22,738 bases of DNA from JBBTDV01 sp038042605. GTDB lineage: Bacteria; Bdellovibrionota; UBA1018. The notes beneath the pieces were generated by a model. It worked only from the letters and a program-made list of their open reading frames with translations, had not been told where the DNA came from and ran no database searches. The stretch is from NCBI GenBank assembly GCA_964358645.1, contig CAYHPW010000042.1, positions 1 to 22,738 of the forward strand, given 5' to 3'. Each line of letters starts with the position of its first letter. Within the stretch, counting starts at the first letter, position 1. The position numbers and the translations under genes were made by a program. Shown in pieces: positions 15,695 to 22,738 of the stretch.

Positions 15695-17377
15695 TTAGTA
15701 CGCCGCCATGAGTTCTTTACGAAGTATATCGTACTCGACCTTGCTATGATGGCGTGGGTCAAGCGGGATTCCCTTTCGGAAAAAAATCTGGTCTACCGGG
15801 ATGTCATTTTTGCACATGATACGCCTGATTTCCTCAGCCCACCGACTCTCGGCATCTGTGTCTCCTATTTTTGAAAGGTCATGAGGCACAACCGCGCAAA
15901 TAGTTTTTTCACCGAGAGCGCGATCCTCCATACCGAGATATGCGGCTACTTTTACAAACTGGAGTTTCTTCAGGACTATTTCTGCGCGTACAGGGAAGCA
16001 GTATCGCCCCTTCCGTTGAATGGCATTATGGACCCGGCCTACGATCCAAAGGTACCCGTTTTTATCAATGCGTCCGAGATCTCCGGTCCTGTGCCATACG
16101 GTCCCGTCCACATCTAGGATCTTGGCGCGTGTGAAGGCTTCTTCGTCATTGTAATAATTTCTGCACACATGCTCACCGGCAACAATAAGTTCTCCTACTT
16201 CTCCGCTCGTGACCTCAAGCTTAGCCCAATCGCCAGCTGAACTTACAGTTATAGGGTCTTTGTTGATTTTTAGAAACATGCATCTAAGGCCGTCCACTAT
16301 GCGTCCCACGTTCACGCCTTCGTCAACCAATTCTATATCTCCATCTGAACGGCTTTTCATTTCTACCATTTCTTTGACTTCAATATCCGCCATCGGCTCG
16401 ACTTCCGTGGATCCGAAGAGAACGAGTATCTTGGCATTGGGTGCGACCCTCATGAAGTTTATGACATTGTCCCGGCTGACAGGCGCTCCGCCCGTGACCA
16501 CGCGGCGCAATCCTGCCAGCATGATTCCTTTTTCTTTGCAATATGCAGAAAGGCTGTTGAATAGCGACGGTGAAAGCGTGGTACATGAAACTTTGCACGA
16601 TTCTAGCTGGCCGAGCAGGATTTCAGGATCATTGTTTGATGGAAGTCCTAAATCGAAAGCCGGTATTACCGTGGTCACGCCAGCTGCTAAATTATTTAAT
16701 GAAAAAATCGGGAACGCAGGTAAATCCACGTCTGCATCTGTGTAAGGGATGCATTTATCAAGCGCATAGTGCTGTGCCGCCAGAAAGCGGTGGGTTCTGT
16801 TTGCTCCTTTTGGTTTACCGGAGCTTCCGGTCGTAAAGGTGATAAGCGCGGTGTCTTCCTGTTCAACACCGACGGTGTCAGCTTTTTCAGATGTGGCTAG
16901 CAACTCCTGAAAAATACCGGAATATTTGCGCGATGAAGGACCGATGCAAATTTTTATCGGTATTGAGAAAAGTTCTGGTATCGCGGAACAAAGGTCAAAA
17001 GCCTTTTCGAAACTGACCATCGCTTTCGGCCCGGCTATAGCGGCACTTGTCCCGAGTTGATCGCGCCTAGCCCATGAGTCAAGGAACACTGGGATGGCGC
17101 CTATTTTTTGCAAGGCAAACATCGCGATATAAAGATTAAGCGACATTGGCACGAAGAGTATTACCCTGTCACCAAATCCGATCCCTATGTGTTTAAACCC
17201 GGCGGCCGTACGGCTGATTTTATCATGAAGCTCCGCGATCGTGACTGATTCGTACACTGGTTGCGCTGCTTGCGTGGCCCATTTCAGTGCGATGCTATCC
17301 GGTCTAACCCGGATGTGCTCGTCTAAAAATGTCGTGACATTATTGCGAGAATCTTTACCGTGAAAATAACCAATCAT
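15695..17377 (-). CDS. AMP-dependent acyl ligase/synthetase, OleC-like
   Basis: This 560-residue member of the ANL superfamily activates a carboxylate as its adenylate. The motifs are in order: phosphate-binding TFTTGSSGKPKG (180-191), FPIFSLNNLAAGVTTVIPAFD (from about 222), VTGGAPVSRDNV (about 294-305), LFGSTEVEPM (320-329), HRTGDLG (about 430) and a C-terminal loop DPRHHSKVEYDILRKEL with the catalytic-type Lys546. The segment THRFLAAQ with PAFPIFSL, the GGAPV motif and the RHHSK ending recall OleC of long-chain olefin synthesis, where the family has RHNAK, more than ordinary CoA ligases. OleC converts beta-hydroxy acids to beta-lactones. However, no OleA thiolase or OleB hydrolase is present in this window, so a simple acyl-AMP/CoA ligase role is equally possible. 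The ATG overlaps the formyltransferase stop by 4 nt. Confidence 0.82.
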   Translation of the reverse strand: MIGYFHGKDSRNNVTTFLDEHIRVRPDSIALKWATQAAQPVYESVTIAELHDKISRTAAGFKHIGIGFGDRVILFVPMSLNLYIAMFALQKIGAIPVFLDSWARRDQLGTSAAIAGPKAMVSFEKAFDLCSAIPELFSIPIKICIGPSSRKYSGIFQELLATSEKADTVGVEQEDTALITFTTGSSGKPKGANRTHRFLAAQHYALDKCIPYTDADVDLPAFPIFSLNNLAAGVTTVIPAFDLGLPSNNDPEILLGQLESCKVSCTTLSPSLFNSLSAYCKEKGIMLAGLRRVVTGGAPVSRDNVINFMRVAPNAKILVLFGSTEVEPMADIEVKEMVEMKSRSDGDIELVDEGVNVGRIVDGLRCMFLKINKDPITVSSAGDWAKLEVTSGEVGELIVAGEHVCRNYYNDEEAFTRAKILDVDGTVWHRTGDLGRIDKNGYLWIVGRVHNAIQRKGRYCFPVRAEIVLKKLQFVKVAAYLGMEDRALGEKTICAVVPHDLSKIGDTDAESRWAEEIRRIMCKNDIPVDQIFFRKGIPLDPRHHSKVEYDILRKELMAAY

Positions 17378-18120
17378 AAAATCATCCCCATCGATTTAAG
17401 CTGTCTTATTTGTTTTAGGTTAGGATTTTTGCTGTAAAAAGGTTTCACACAGATGTTAGGCATGCCCTCAGGCAACCTGCCTGCCGCTGCTGTCTCGTTA
17501 AGCAGATTAGACAGCGTGGTGGCCTCGACCACGGCGGAACGGGCAAGGTATTTTATATAATTTTTTTCGCCAGTGATTGAGACGGTTTTCTTAACCAGAA
17601 TATTGCCTGCATCGATCTTTTCGTTCATTGCGTGGATCGTAAACCCGGCGGGCCTGTTTTCACTTAGCGCGTATAAATCACAAAAGGTCCCTCGATATTC
17701 AGGTAAAATGCCGTGGTGGATGTTGATACACCCAATACGTGGCGCGGAGAGGATCTCTTTTTTATAAATACATCTTGTCCTGAGATTCACAACAATGTCG
17801 ATCTGATTTTGCCTGACCCATTCGATTACCCGTTGCTCGTTCATGCTTTCAGCATAAATAACAGGCAAGTTTTTTTTCTCAAAAATTTTTTCACGCCAGC
17901 GCAGCGGAAGTTTAAAAATATTAGACAGCATGGTGCGGCCGATAGCAGGACATCCAATCGCTTGGATGGCACATGATTTTGCCAGCAGTTTAAATGAAAA
18001 ATTCCTCAGTATCACTAGACCAGCGACGTGCTCACCGGCATGGCTCATTAGCTCATCGAAAAGGCCGCGGTAGTTTAAGGGGACATAGGTGACTTGTGAT
18101 GTGACCAGCAGGGCTCTCAT
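17374..18120 (-). CDS. Formyltransferase-family protein (Fmt/PurN fold)
   Basis: The protein has 248 residues with the formyl transferase N-terminal fold. The catalytic triad is visible: Asn133 and His135 in CINIHHGILPEYRG, and Asp170 in EKIDAGNIL. These are the equivalents of Asn106, His108 and Asp144 of PurN, so transfer of a one-carbon formyl group from 10-formyltetrahydrofolate is likely. The N-terminus (MRALLVTSQVTYVPLNYRGL) is unlike that of Met-tRNA formyltransferase, and the Fmt C-terminal tRNA-binding domain is missing, so the acceptor is not initiator tRNA. The expected target is an amino group on an intermediate of this operon, such as that introduced by the DUF3419 enzyme encoded just upstream; this is inference. 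Start at ATG 18120 overlaps the DUF3419 stop as ATGA, with AGGTGG nearby; a longer form from GTG 18129 is less likely. Confidence 0.82.
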   Translation of the reverse strand: MRALLVTSQVTYVPLNYRGLFDELMSHAGEHVAGLVILRNFSFKLLAKSCAIQAIGCPAIGRTMLSNIFKLPLRWREKIFEKKNLPVIYAESMNEQRVIEWVRQNQIDIVVNLRTRCIYKKEILSAPRIGCINIHHGILPEYRGTFCDLYALSENRPAGFTIHAMNEKIDAGNILVKKTVSITGEKNYIKYLARSAVVEATTLSNLLNETAAAGRLPEGMPNICVKPFYSKNPNLKQIRQLKSMGMIL

Positions 18121-19205
18121 GGCGACCACCTATAAATTTCAGGCGTATAAACTTGGACCTTTTCCGAAGATATTGCATCCGAGTAGTTTTCTGTGATCCG
18201 CTCAAACCCATTGGTATTTAACCCCTCCGGCAAGTGCAGGTAGTTGCGAATAACAGTGATGGCTCTAGGGCTCAGATTTTTTGATACCTGTTGGAGAAAT
18301 GATCTCTCCTTTTCTCCCTGAAAATATGATGGTGCATCTGACAAGGACAGAAAGTCTATTTTATCCCGTGAGGTCGCGGCTTCATGGACTATATCACCCT
18401 GGAGGTAACGTACTTCAGTTTTAGTGAGTGCCTTTTTAGTCTTTGCAAAAATTTCGGCGTCGCATTCTATTGGGCAGCCTTCGCCGAAAATAACCTTGCC
18501 GAAAAAAACCATCTGCAAAAAAAAATTCCTGCGCGCGGGGCCTTGGTTAAAAAGCCTCGAAAATGCCGCGTGGTAATGCCTAAAAAAACTATGCGGGATG
18601 TTTTTCCTTGGAAATTGTCCCTTGTAAAGTAAGGCGTTAAACACATTTGCATTACCAAGCAGGAACAAAACCAACGCCCATGCTGTGTGCGGGAACTGGT
18701 TTTTCAGATATGCATTATGCTCCGACTTTGAGAGTGCCGTAAAAAGCCCCGCACCACTCGCGCCGGTTATCTTGCGATTAAGCCATGCCAGTTTTGCAAA
18801 AGTGCGCTCCCACTTGCCGTCGTATAATATGCTCTCCCATTTTTTATGTTTAAATAACGCGTAAAAAAAACTGCGCGCGGGTTTCGAAAGCTTCAGATCG
18901 TGAAATAGATCCTGTCGTTCTTCCGGTGCCGCTGGGTGCGGCGGATAGCCCCAGAAGCCCAGGAACTCTTTGTGGTTCAGCTTGCGTGCTGATTCTATCC
19001 TGAGTTCCGTGAGCTGAAGTTGTTGTTTTGAAATATCAACGCAGGTTAACAGCTTGGGGCGTTTTGCCAGCAGAGGAAGTACGCGTCCACCGCTCCCAGC
19101 AACCGAAAGCACATGATCAACGTTTTCCGGCAGTATAGCCAGTTCAAGTGACGTATCTTCATTGGCTAAGGTGTAATTAAGGTTTTGAAAATAAATGTCG
19201 GTCAT
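18117..19205 (-). CDS. DUF3419 / BtaA-like 3-amino-3-carboxypropyl transferase
   Basis: The 362-residue protein resembles BtaA (PF11899), which moves the 3-amino-3-carboxypropyl group of S-adenosylmethionine to diacylglycerol to make diacylglyceryl homoserine, the precursor of betaine lipids. The SAM-binding N-terminal motif is clear: HVLSVAGSGGRVLPLL (31-46) followed by TCVDISKQQLQLTELRI with Asp57, then KLNHKEFLGFWGY (75-87), matching the BtaA pattern SxGxNxLDYLL / AVDLNPxQ / LxxxDFxxLFG. A second Rossmann-like part ends with DFLSLSDAPSYF and a conserved-looking RNYLHLP. There is no BtaB-type N-methyltransferase in the window, so the homoserine-type amino group would remain unmethylated or be altered by another enzyme, for example the formyltransferase next door. 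TGATG couples the start to the upstream gene. The acceptor is not known from sequence. Confidence 0.8.
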   Translation of the reverse strand: MTDIYFQNLNYTLANEDTSLELAILPENVDHVLSVAGSGGRVLPLLAKRPKLLTCVDISKQQLQLTELRIESARKLNHKEFLGFWGYPPHPAAPEERQDLFHDLKLSKPARSFFYALFKHKKWESILYDGKWERTFAKLAWLNRKITGASGAGLFTALSKSEHNAYLKNQFPHTAWALVLFLLGNANVFNALLYKGQFPRKNIPHSFFRHYHAAFSRLFNQGPARRNFFLQMVFFGKVIFGEGCPIECDAEIFAKTKKALTKTEVRYLQGDIVHEAATSRDKIDFLSLSDAPSYFQGEKERSFLQQVSKNLSPRAITVIRNYLHLPEGLNTNGFERITENYSDAISSEKVQVYTPEIYRWSP

Positions 19206-21295
19206 CAGGAGGCCCCCTTGGATGATTTCCAGTTCTTAAGCCGCTTTAGCGCAAGCTTCCTGCATGCCACTATGTCTTCGTCTGCAATAACTCCGTTCGG
19301 CCCCTGAATGGCGGACAGCGTGGCTCCGTGTTTTATGCCGATTTTGTATATCTCCTTGACCTTTTCCATTGAAAGTTGTTTTGACAGCGAAAATGACTCT
19401 AATCGTCCTTCCATCGCCAGCAGGACTGTTTCAGCAAGACACGCGTAAACTGCGGGTTTCGGGAGCCCTATATCGCAATCAAGCTCCACGTTCCCAGGTA
19501 AAAGCACCTCTCCGCTTTCGATTACAAGAACGTCCGGTCTTTTTGCGGCAGCGTCGCGGCCTATATCAAGCGGCCGTGAACAATCACATATCACCGCTCC
19601 TGGTTTGACCTGTTCAATATCCAGGATCTCCCCGCCCTGGTTTGATGTGGCTGTTACGACAAGATCGGTGTCGCGGAGTTCTGGATTAGGATTGGTAGTG
19701 ACCCGGACAGTAATATTAGGCGAAAGTTCCAGTACCTCCTGCCTTAGTTCCAGAAGTTTATCGGGCCGTGTGGCCACAAGCACTAGTTCATCGACTACTA
19801 ACGAGACAAGAAGAGAGGACACCCTCCCTATGCTCCCAGTGGCCCCGATCACCATAGCCTTGGCGCGCATCCGGTTTTGTGAATTTACGACCGGCTTTAC
19901 CAGGCCTAATTTTTCAACCATCACGCGCGCGGCCCAAAGAGTTGTTGACGCGGAATACGAATTTCCGTTCGTGACGGGGATCGGGGATCTTTTAGCTATG
20001 GTGACGCCCGCGTCTCCAACAACTTTGGTGTATGCGCCAAGCCCCAAAATGCCAGCCCCGCGGCGCATGGCTTGTTCCGCAGCTTGGACTATCCTGTTAT
20101 AGATCAGGTCTTCATCCAGACTGAGAAGCTGCTTCGGTGTAGCGCAATATGCGTAAATATCGCAGATGACCTCTTGGCCTGTTTTTTGGCTTATAGCCCC
20201 CTTAAGCGTCCCATAGCGGAATACGGGAAGTAGGCCGGCTTTAGATTCCACCCAGTCTTTCACTGCAGCAGGGGCTTTTTCAAATGCCGACATTCCCCTG
20301 CTTTTCCACAATTGTGATTGAACGAGCGGGTGTATAACAAAGGCACATCTCCTAGCGATGCCCGCTGAGGACCTGAGACGGTTCGGATAAACATTTTGTT
20401 CCTGCACCCACTTCAGTACATATTCATCAAAGGATAAAGGGCTGTCTTCTGATATTCTTTTCTGATCCAACATCGTCGTAAGAAGTGAAAAATGCCTTGA
20501 TTGCAGTGAACCTATGGCCGTGTTGTCCGGTATGAACTCTATTATTTGTGTTGTTTTTACTGCGGCTATCCGCCTGCGGGTCTCCGCGCTGAGATAATCC
20601 GCAATGACTATCTTTTCTTTCAGGATGGAGAGGTCATCCATCAGGTCCAGAAGGTTTCCGAATGTCACGAAAACGTCGCTTGCGCGTACCCATTTTGCGA
20701 ACCGCTCCTTGACCCTCGTCTTAAAAATATATGTATCAGGCCCGATCGCGCCAAGCTTAAGCGCATAAGCCGTAAGCCGAAGCAATTTTACATAAGTCTC
20801 GATTTGTTTTGTGCCTTTCAGCAGCACAGGCAGCCCCGAAAGCAGAAGCATATCCGCGCTTGCCACTCTGGCGCCGGCATTAGTAATCTTTTCAAGGCAC
20901 GGGCTGACTGCGGCTGAGTGGAAAAGGACGTTCCTCCCCTGGAACATCTTCGGTTGCTCTTTTAGGATTCTATGAAGCGTCCAATCTGAAAAGAAATCAC
21001 GGACATCATCAGCCATATAAAAAGGGGTCCGCACCGCGGCCCGTAACAGAAAAAGATATCCAGGGTGCATGAAGCTGGTATTGCCTGCGGCAAGCCTTTT
21101 TTGAACGCCGCTCACCGCTATGCCGTCAGCATAACCGTCATATTTTTTTATAAGAGCTTCCGCGGTTACAAAATCCCAACCGATCTTATGTTCGGTGATG
21201 TTAAAGCATATGCCGCCAAAATCGACATATTCCTGCGACACCGGCCCTTCGGCCATCATGTGGAGCAGGATTATTTTGCGTTCCCTGGTCAGCAC
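19205..21295 (-). CDS. Two-domain protein with C-terminal acyl-ACP-reductase-like Rossmann domain
   Basis: Of 696 residues, the C-terminal half (about 355-696) follows the layout of cyanobacterial long-chain acyl-ACP reductase, which makes fatty aldehydes from acyl-ACP with NADPH. It has IVQAAEQAMRRGAGILGLGAY, then TNGNSYSAS (442-450, corresponding to TGNTHTA), the nucleotide-binding GATGSIG (484-490), VTATSNQGGEI, and AVICDCSRPLDI with Cys570 and Cys572 close to where the reductase has its nucleophilic cysteine. It then has GLPKPAVYACLAETVLLAMEG, like CFAEAILLEFEG of the cyanobacterial enzyme. The N-terminal half has no family I recognise; it includes GIAVSGVQKRLAAG, FHSAAVSPCLEKI and DYLSAETRRRIAAV. 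Start: GTG 21295 with GGAGGGGG 6 nt upstream, overlapping the SDR stop by 7 nt. The aldehyde-forming role is an inference from family resemblance; the cysteine register needs an alignment. Confidence 0.72.
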   Translation of the reverse strand: MLTRERKIILLHMMAEGPVSQEYVDFGGICFNITEHKIGWDFVTAEALIKKYDGYADGIAVSGVQKRLAAGNTSFMHPGYLFLLRAAVRTPFYMADDVRDFFSDWTLHRILKEQPKMFQGRNVLFHSAAVSPCLEKITNAGARVASADMLLLSGLPVLLKGTKQIETYVKLLRLTAYALKLGAIGPDTYIFKTRVKERFAKWVRASDVFVTFGNLLDLMDDLSILKEKIVIADYLSAETRRRIAAVKTTQIIEFIPDNTAIGSLQSRHFSLLTTMLDQKRISEDSPLSFDEYVLKWVQEQNVYPNRLRSSAGIARRCAFVIHPLVQSQLWKSRGMSAFEKAPAAVKDWVESKAGLLPVFRYGTLKGAISQKTGQEVICDIYAYCATPKQLLSLDEDLIYNRIVQAAEQAMRRGAGILGLGAYTKVVGDAGVTIAKRSPIPVTNGNSYSASTTLWAARVMVEKLGLVKPVVNSQNRMRAKAMVIGATGSIGRVSSLLVSLVVDELVLVATRPDKLLELRQEVLELSPNITVRVTTNPNPELRDTDLVVTATSNQGGEILDIEQVKPGAVICDCSRPLDIGRDAAAKRPDVLVIESGEVLLPGNVELDCDIGLPKPAVYACLAETVLLAMEGRLESFSLSKQLSMEKVKEIYKIGIKHGATLSAIQGPNGVIADEDIVACRKLALKRLKNWKSSKGAS

Positions 21296-22311
21296 TGGGA
21301 GCCCCCTCCATTGATGAATTCATGGAAACCATCTAAAAACGCCTTTTTATAAGTTTTAAACGCAGGGATTGCGTTGTTCTTGAACATACTACGAAAATTT
21401 GGGTTTTCTAACGGAAGCGTATCACTGGCGAAAAGAAACGTTTCAGCCGGTATGTGGGTAATCCGTTCTTGAAATCTCAAAAGCAATATCGGGGTTTTTT
21501 TAAAATAAGCCGCTTTTGTATGAGGAGAGAAATGCGAGATCATCTCATCGCAGAAATCACCAAGTCTCACGCTTTTTGCGTTGTAAACGCCGAAAATAAG
21601 CGGTTTGCCGCTGGCGGGTTTCAGTCTTGATATCGCGGAAGAAAGCACACTGGCCGCGCAGTCAATCGGGACGAGCGGCAGGATCCCTGTTTTGTCCGCT
21701 GGAATAGGCAGGTACTGCAGCGCTTTCGGCAATGAAGCCATAGAATCAAGGATCTTTAGAAAAGCATATGGCCCGTCGAGTTTCTCGATTTTTCCGTTAT
21801 GGCTGGTGCCAACAAGCACGCCAAGCCGGAATATCGCGTACGGCAGTTTTGAGTCAGTGAATGCTTTCTCGGCTATGGCTTTCGTGTGCGCGTATGCCAT
21901 GCTTTTTGGTGGAAGTTTTGAGAGAGGTTCCTCTGCTGGTATAGTTTCGGTTCCGAATCTGACGGTATATGTTGACGCGTGGAAAATCGGGACCTGGCGT
22001 GATTTATTCAAGCAGAGCAAGTATGAGACCAGATTCAGCGCTGGGAGCACGTTTTGCTGGTAATTTTCGTAAAACGAAGACGTGAAGTCATAAAGCCCGG
22101 AAAGGTGTACTACTATGTCAGCGTCCGGAGGGAGAATATTGATGCTTGCCGGGTCTGACAGATCCGCTGGGATTATCGTCACTTTTTCATGTGGATGGGA
22201 TTTTTTTGATCGCGACACTGCATACACATGGCTGACTTCAGTTGAATCTAGGAGGAGGCGAAGAAGGTGTTTCCCGAGAAAGCCAGTGGCTCCGGTCAAC
22301 AGAATTTTCAT
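21289..22311 (-). CDS. Extended SDR oxidoreductase, thioester-reductase/NAD_binding_4-like
   Basis: This 340-residue cytoplasmic NAD(P)-dependent enzyme has the dinucleotide-binding GATGFLG (7-13), a Ser113 region (HASTYTV) and the catalytic YAHTK pair Tyr140/Lys144 of extended short-chain dehydrogenases. The segment FRLGVLVGTSHNGKIEKLDG with following PY resembles the thioester-reductase and fatty-acyl-reductase-like SDRs, which have RPxxVVGDSRTG...DGPY. OleD-type 3-hydroxyacid dehydrogenases are a second possibility given the OleC-like ligase in the same operon. It probably reduces or oxidises an acyl, aldehyde or keto intermediate. ATG 22311 overlaps the lipid kinase stop as ATGA and has AGGAAGG 7 nt upstream; a GTG at 22317 is in frame but less likely. 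The C-terminus is a glycine-rich tail whose codons double as the ribosome binding site of the next gene. Confidence 0.83.
   Translation of the reverse strand: MKILLTGATGFLGKHLLRLLLDSTEVSHVYAVSRSKKSHPHEKVTIIPADLSDPASINILPPDADIVVHLSGLYDFTSSFYENYQQNVLPALNLVSYLLCLNKSRQVPIFHASTYTVRFGTETIPAEEPLSKLPPKSMAYAHTKAIAEKAFTDSKLPYAIFRLGVLVGTSHNGKIEKLDGPYAFLKILDSMASLPKALQYLPIPADKTGILPLVPIDCAASVLSSAISRLKPASGKPLIFGVYNAKSVRLGDFCDEMISHFSPHTKAAYFKKTPILLLRFQERITHIPAETFLFASDTLPLENPNFRSMFKNNAIPAFKTYKKAFLDGFHEFINGGGSQC
21302..21309 (-). promoter_or_regulatory. Strong ribosome binding site deciding a GTG start
   Basis: GGAGGGGG on the minus strand lies 6 nt before GTG 21295 of the acyl-ACP-reductase-like gene, within the last codons of the SDR gene. 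It supports the GTG over the ATGs at 21259 and 21256. Confidence 0.6.
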
Positions 22312-22738
22312 GTGCACGCCTTCCTGTATACCTGCAATGCTTTCGGTAGGATCTTAAATTCAAGCTCATTGTGTTCTGCTAGTATTTCCCCGTCACCAAA
22401 AACCCGTATTGGCTTGTTGAGCAGTTCATGCACCCAAAGCCTGTCCGTGGAGAATAAAATGAAGTCCTTTGGCATCCGGCCACGCTTTAATTCCAGCAGG
22501 GCGCGGATAAGCTGGTAATTCCTGGATCGCGGTATTATCAGGACATTAAATTTTTTGTCATCGTTTTGCGTGGCTGGCGCAAGCTTAAGATCCCCCCCGA
22601 GACGGCTCTGGTTGCAGACGAAAAGTGCTGCTGTTTTAAGTTTTTCATCGAAGGTATCTGATTTCACCCTGACGTGATGGAAGTAGTCCCTTTTAAGTAA
22701 AATTGTTTTCAACGTGAGTGCGGTATACACATGGTTAT
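22308..22738 (-). CDS. Diacylglycerol kinase/YegS-like lipid kinase, C-terminal part (5' end beyond window)
   Basis: The frame is open across the right edge, so only the last 142 residues are seen. They match the C-terminal domain of the diacylglycerol/lipid kinase family (YegS, BmrU, DgkB): a beta-rich section with FVCNQSRLGGDLKLAPATQNDDKKFNVL cut as FVCNQSRLGGDLKLAP and DDKKFNVLIIPRSRN, corresponding to the family pattern N-x-x-xGGG-x-x-x-P-x-A-x-x-D-D-G-x-x-D-V, then a helix with LLELKRGRMP. It then has the FGDGE turn and FKILPKALQVY at the end, as in the usual pxxxDGE...xxVLPxAL pattern. Several glycines and the DG of DDGxxD are replaced, so it is a divergent member. The catalytic N-terminal part is outside the window. 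It would phosphorylate diacylglycerol or a related lipid. Its TGA overlaps the SDR start, making it the first visible gene of the operon. Confidence 0.72.
   Translation of the reverse strand, partial: NHVYTALTLKTILLKRDYFHHVRVKSDTFDEKLKTAALFVCNQSRLGGDLKLAPATQNDDKKFNVLIIPRSRNYQLIRALLELKRGRMPKDFILFSTDRLWVHELLNKPIRVFGDGEILAEHNELEFKILPKALQVYRKACT

Larger units (their letters stand above)
8372..22738 (-). other. Twelve-gene operon: putative lipid tailoring and outer-membrane export
   Basis: Twelve minus-strand genes run from the right window edge to 8372. Their junctions, in transcription order, are ATGA overlap, 7-nt overlap, 1-nt overlap, ATGA, ATGA, 2-nt gap, ATGA, 3-nt gap, 4-nt gap, ATGA and 8-nt gap. 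No spacing allows an internal intergenic promoter, so a single transcript starting right of the window is likely. Eight enzymes of lipid or acyl chemistry precede a four-gene export chain. The operon is bounded on the left by the convergent glycosyltransferase gene. Confidence 0.8.

Noticed and set aside
19205..21295. Cyanobacterial-type alkane synthesis
   Set aside because: There is no aldehyde-deformylating oxygenase gene nearby, and the reductase-like protein carries a large extra domain. Other features do not suggest a cyanobacterium.
15695..22311. Complete ole (long-chain olefin) pathway
   Set aside because: Only OleC-like and possibly OleD-like proteins are present. No thiolase (OleA) or alpha/beta hydrolase (OleB) is in the window.
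1..22738. Mobile elements, CRISPR arrays, tRNA or rRNA genes
   Set aside because: No transposase or integrase reading frames, no regularly spaced repeats, and no cloverleaf or rRNA-like sequence were recognised on either strand.

Overview
This window comes from a Gram-negative bacterium of moderate GC content. It encodes an outer-membrane beta-barrel, a periplasmic LolA-fold carrier and a LolD/MacB-type ABC exporter, which only make sense with an outer membrane. The phylum cannot be fixed from sequence reading alone. A single-chain (alpha2) glycyl-tRNA synthetase and the acyl-ACP-reductase-like and DUF3419 genes would fit a deltaproteobacterial, Bdellovibrio-like or candidate-phylum bacterium, but this is a guess.

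Layout. (1) 1-165: start of a Phd/YefM-type antitoxin gene on the minus strand, cut by the window edge. (2) 350-3297, minus strand: an AzgA-type purine permease and, upstream of it, an oligopeptide-type solute-binding protein. (3) 3389-8325, plus strand: glycyl-tRNA synthetase, pyruvate phosphate dikinase whose start lies inside the synthetase gene, and a family 2 glycosyltransferase. (4) 8372-22738, minus strand: twelve genes packed with overlaps of 1-7 nt or gaps of at most 8 nt, almost certainly one operon that enters from beyond the right edge.

In transcription order the operon encodes: a diacylglycerol-kinase-like lipid kinase (5' end missing), an extended SDR reductase, a 696-residue protein whose C-terminal half resembles cyanobacterial acyl-ACP reductase, a DUF3419/BtaA-like aminocarboxypropyl transferase, a formyltransferase-fold protein, an OleC-like acyl-AMP ligase, an atypical UbiA-family membrane protein, a PEP-synthase-like phosphotransferase with rifampicin-phosphotransferase architecture, an ABC ATPase, an FtsX/MacB-type permease, a LolA-like periplasmic carrier and a DUF1302-like outer-membrane protein.

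The first eight look like tailoring enzymes for a lipid or lipid-like metabolite (activation, reduction to aldehyde or alcohol, head-group transfer, phosphorylation). The last four look like a route from inner membrane through periplasm to outer membrane. I recognise no described pathway with this gene set. It is the most likely candidate for a new system in the window: a self-contained synthesis and export operon for an unusual outer-membrane lipid. The product assignment is inference. The individual family assignments rest on visible motifs. No RNA genes, CRISPR arrays, insertion sequences or long repeats were seen.
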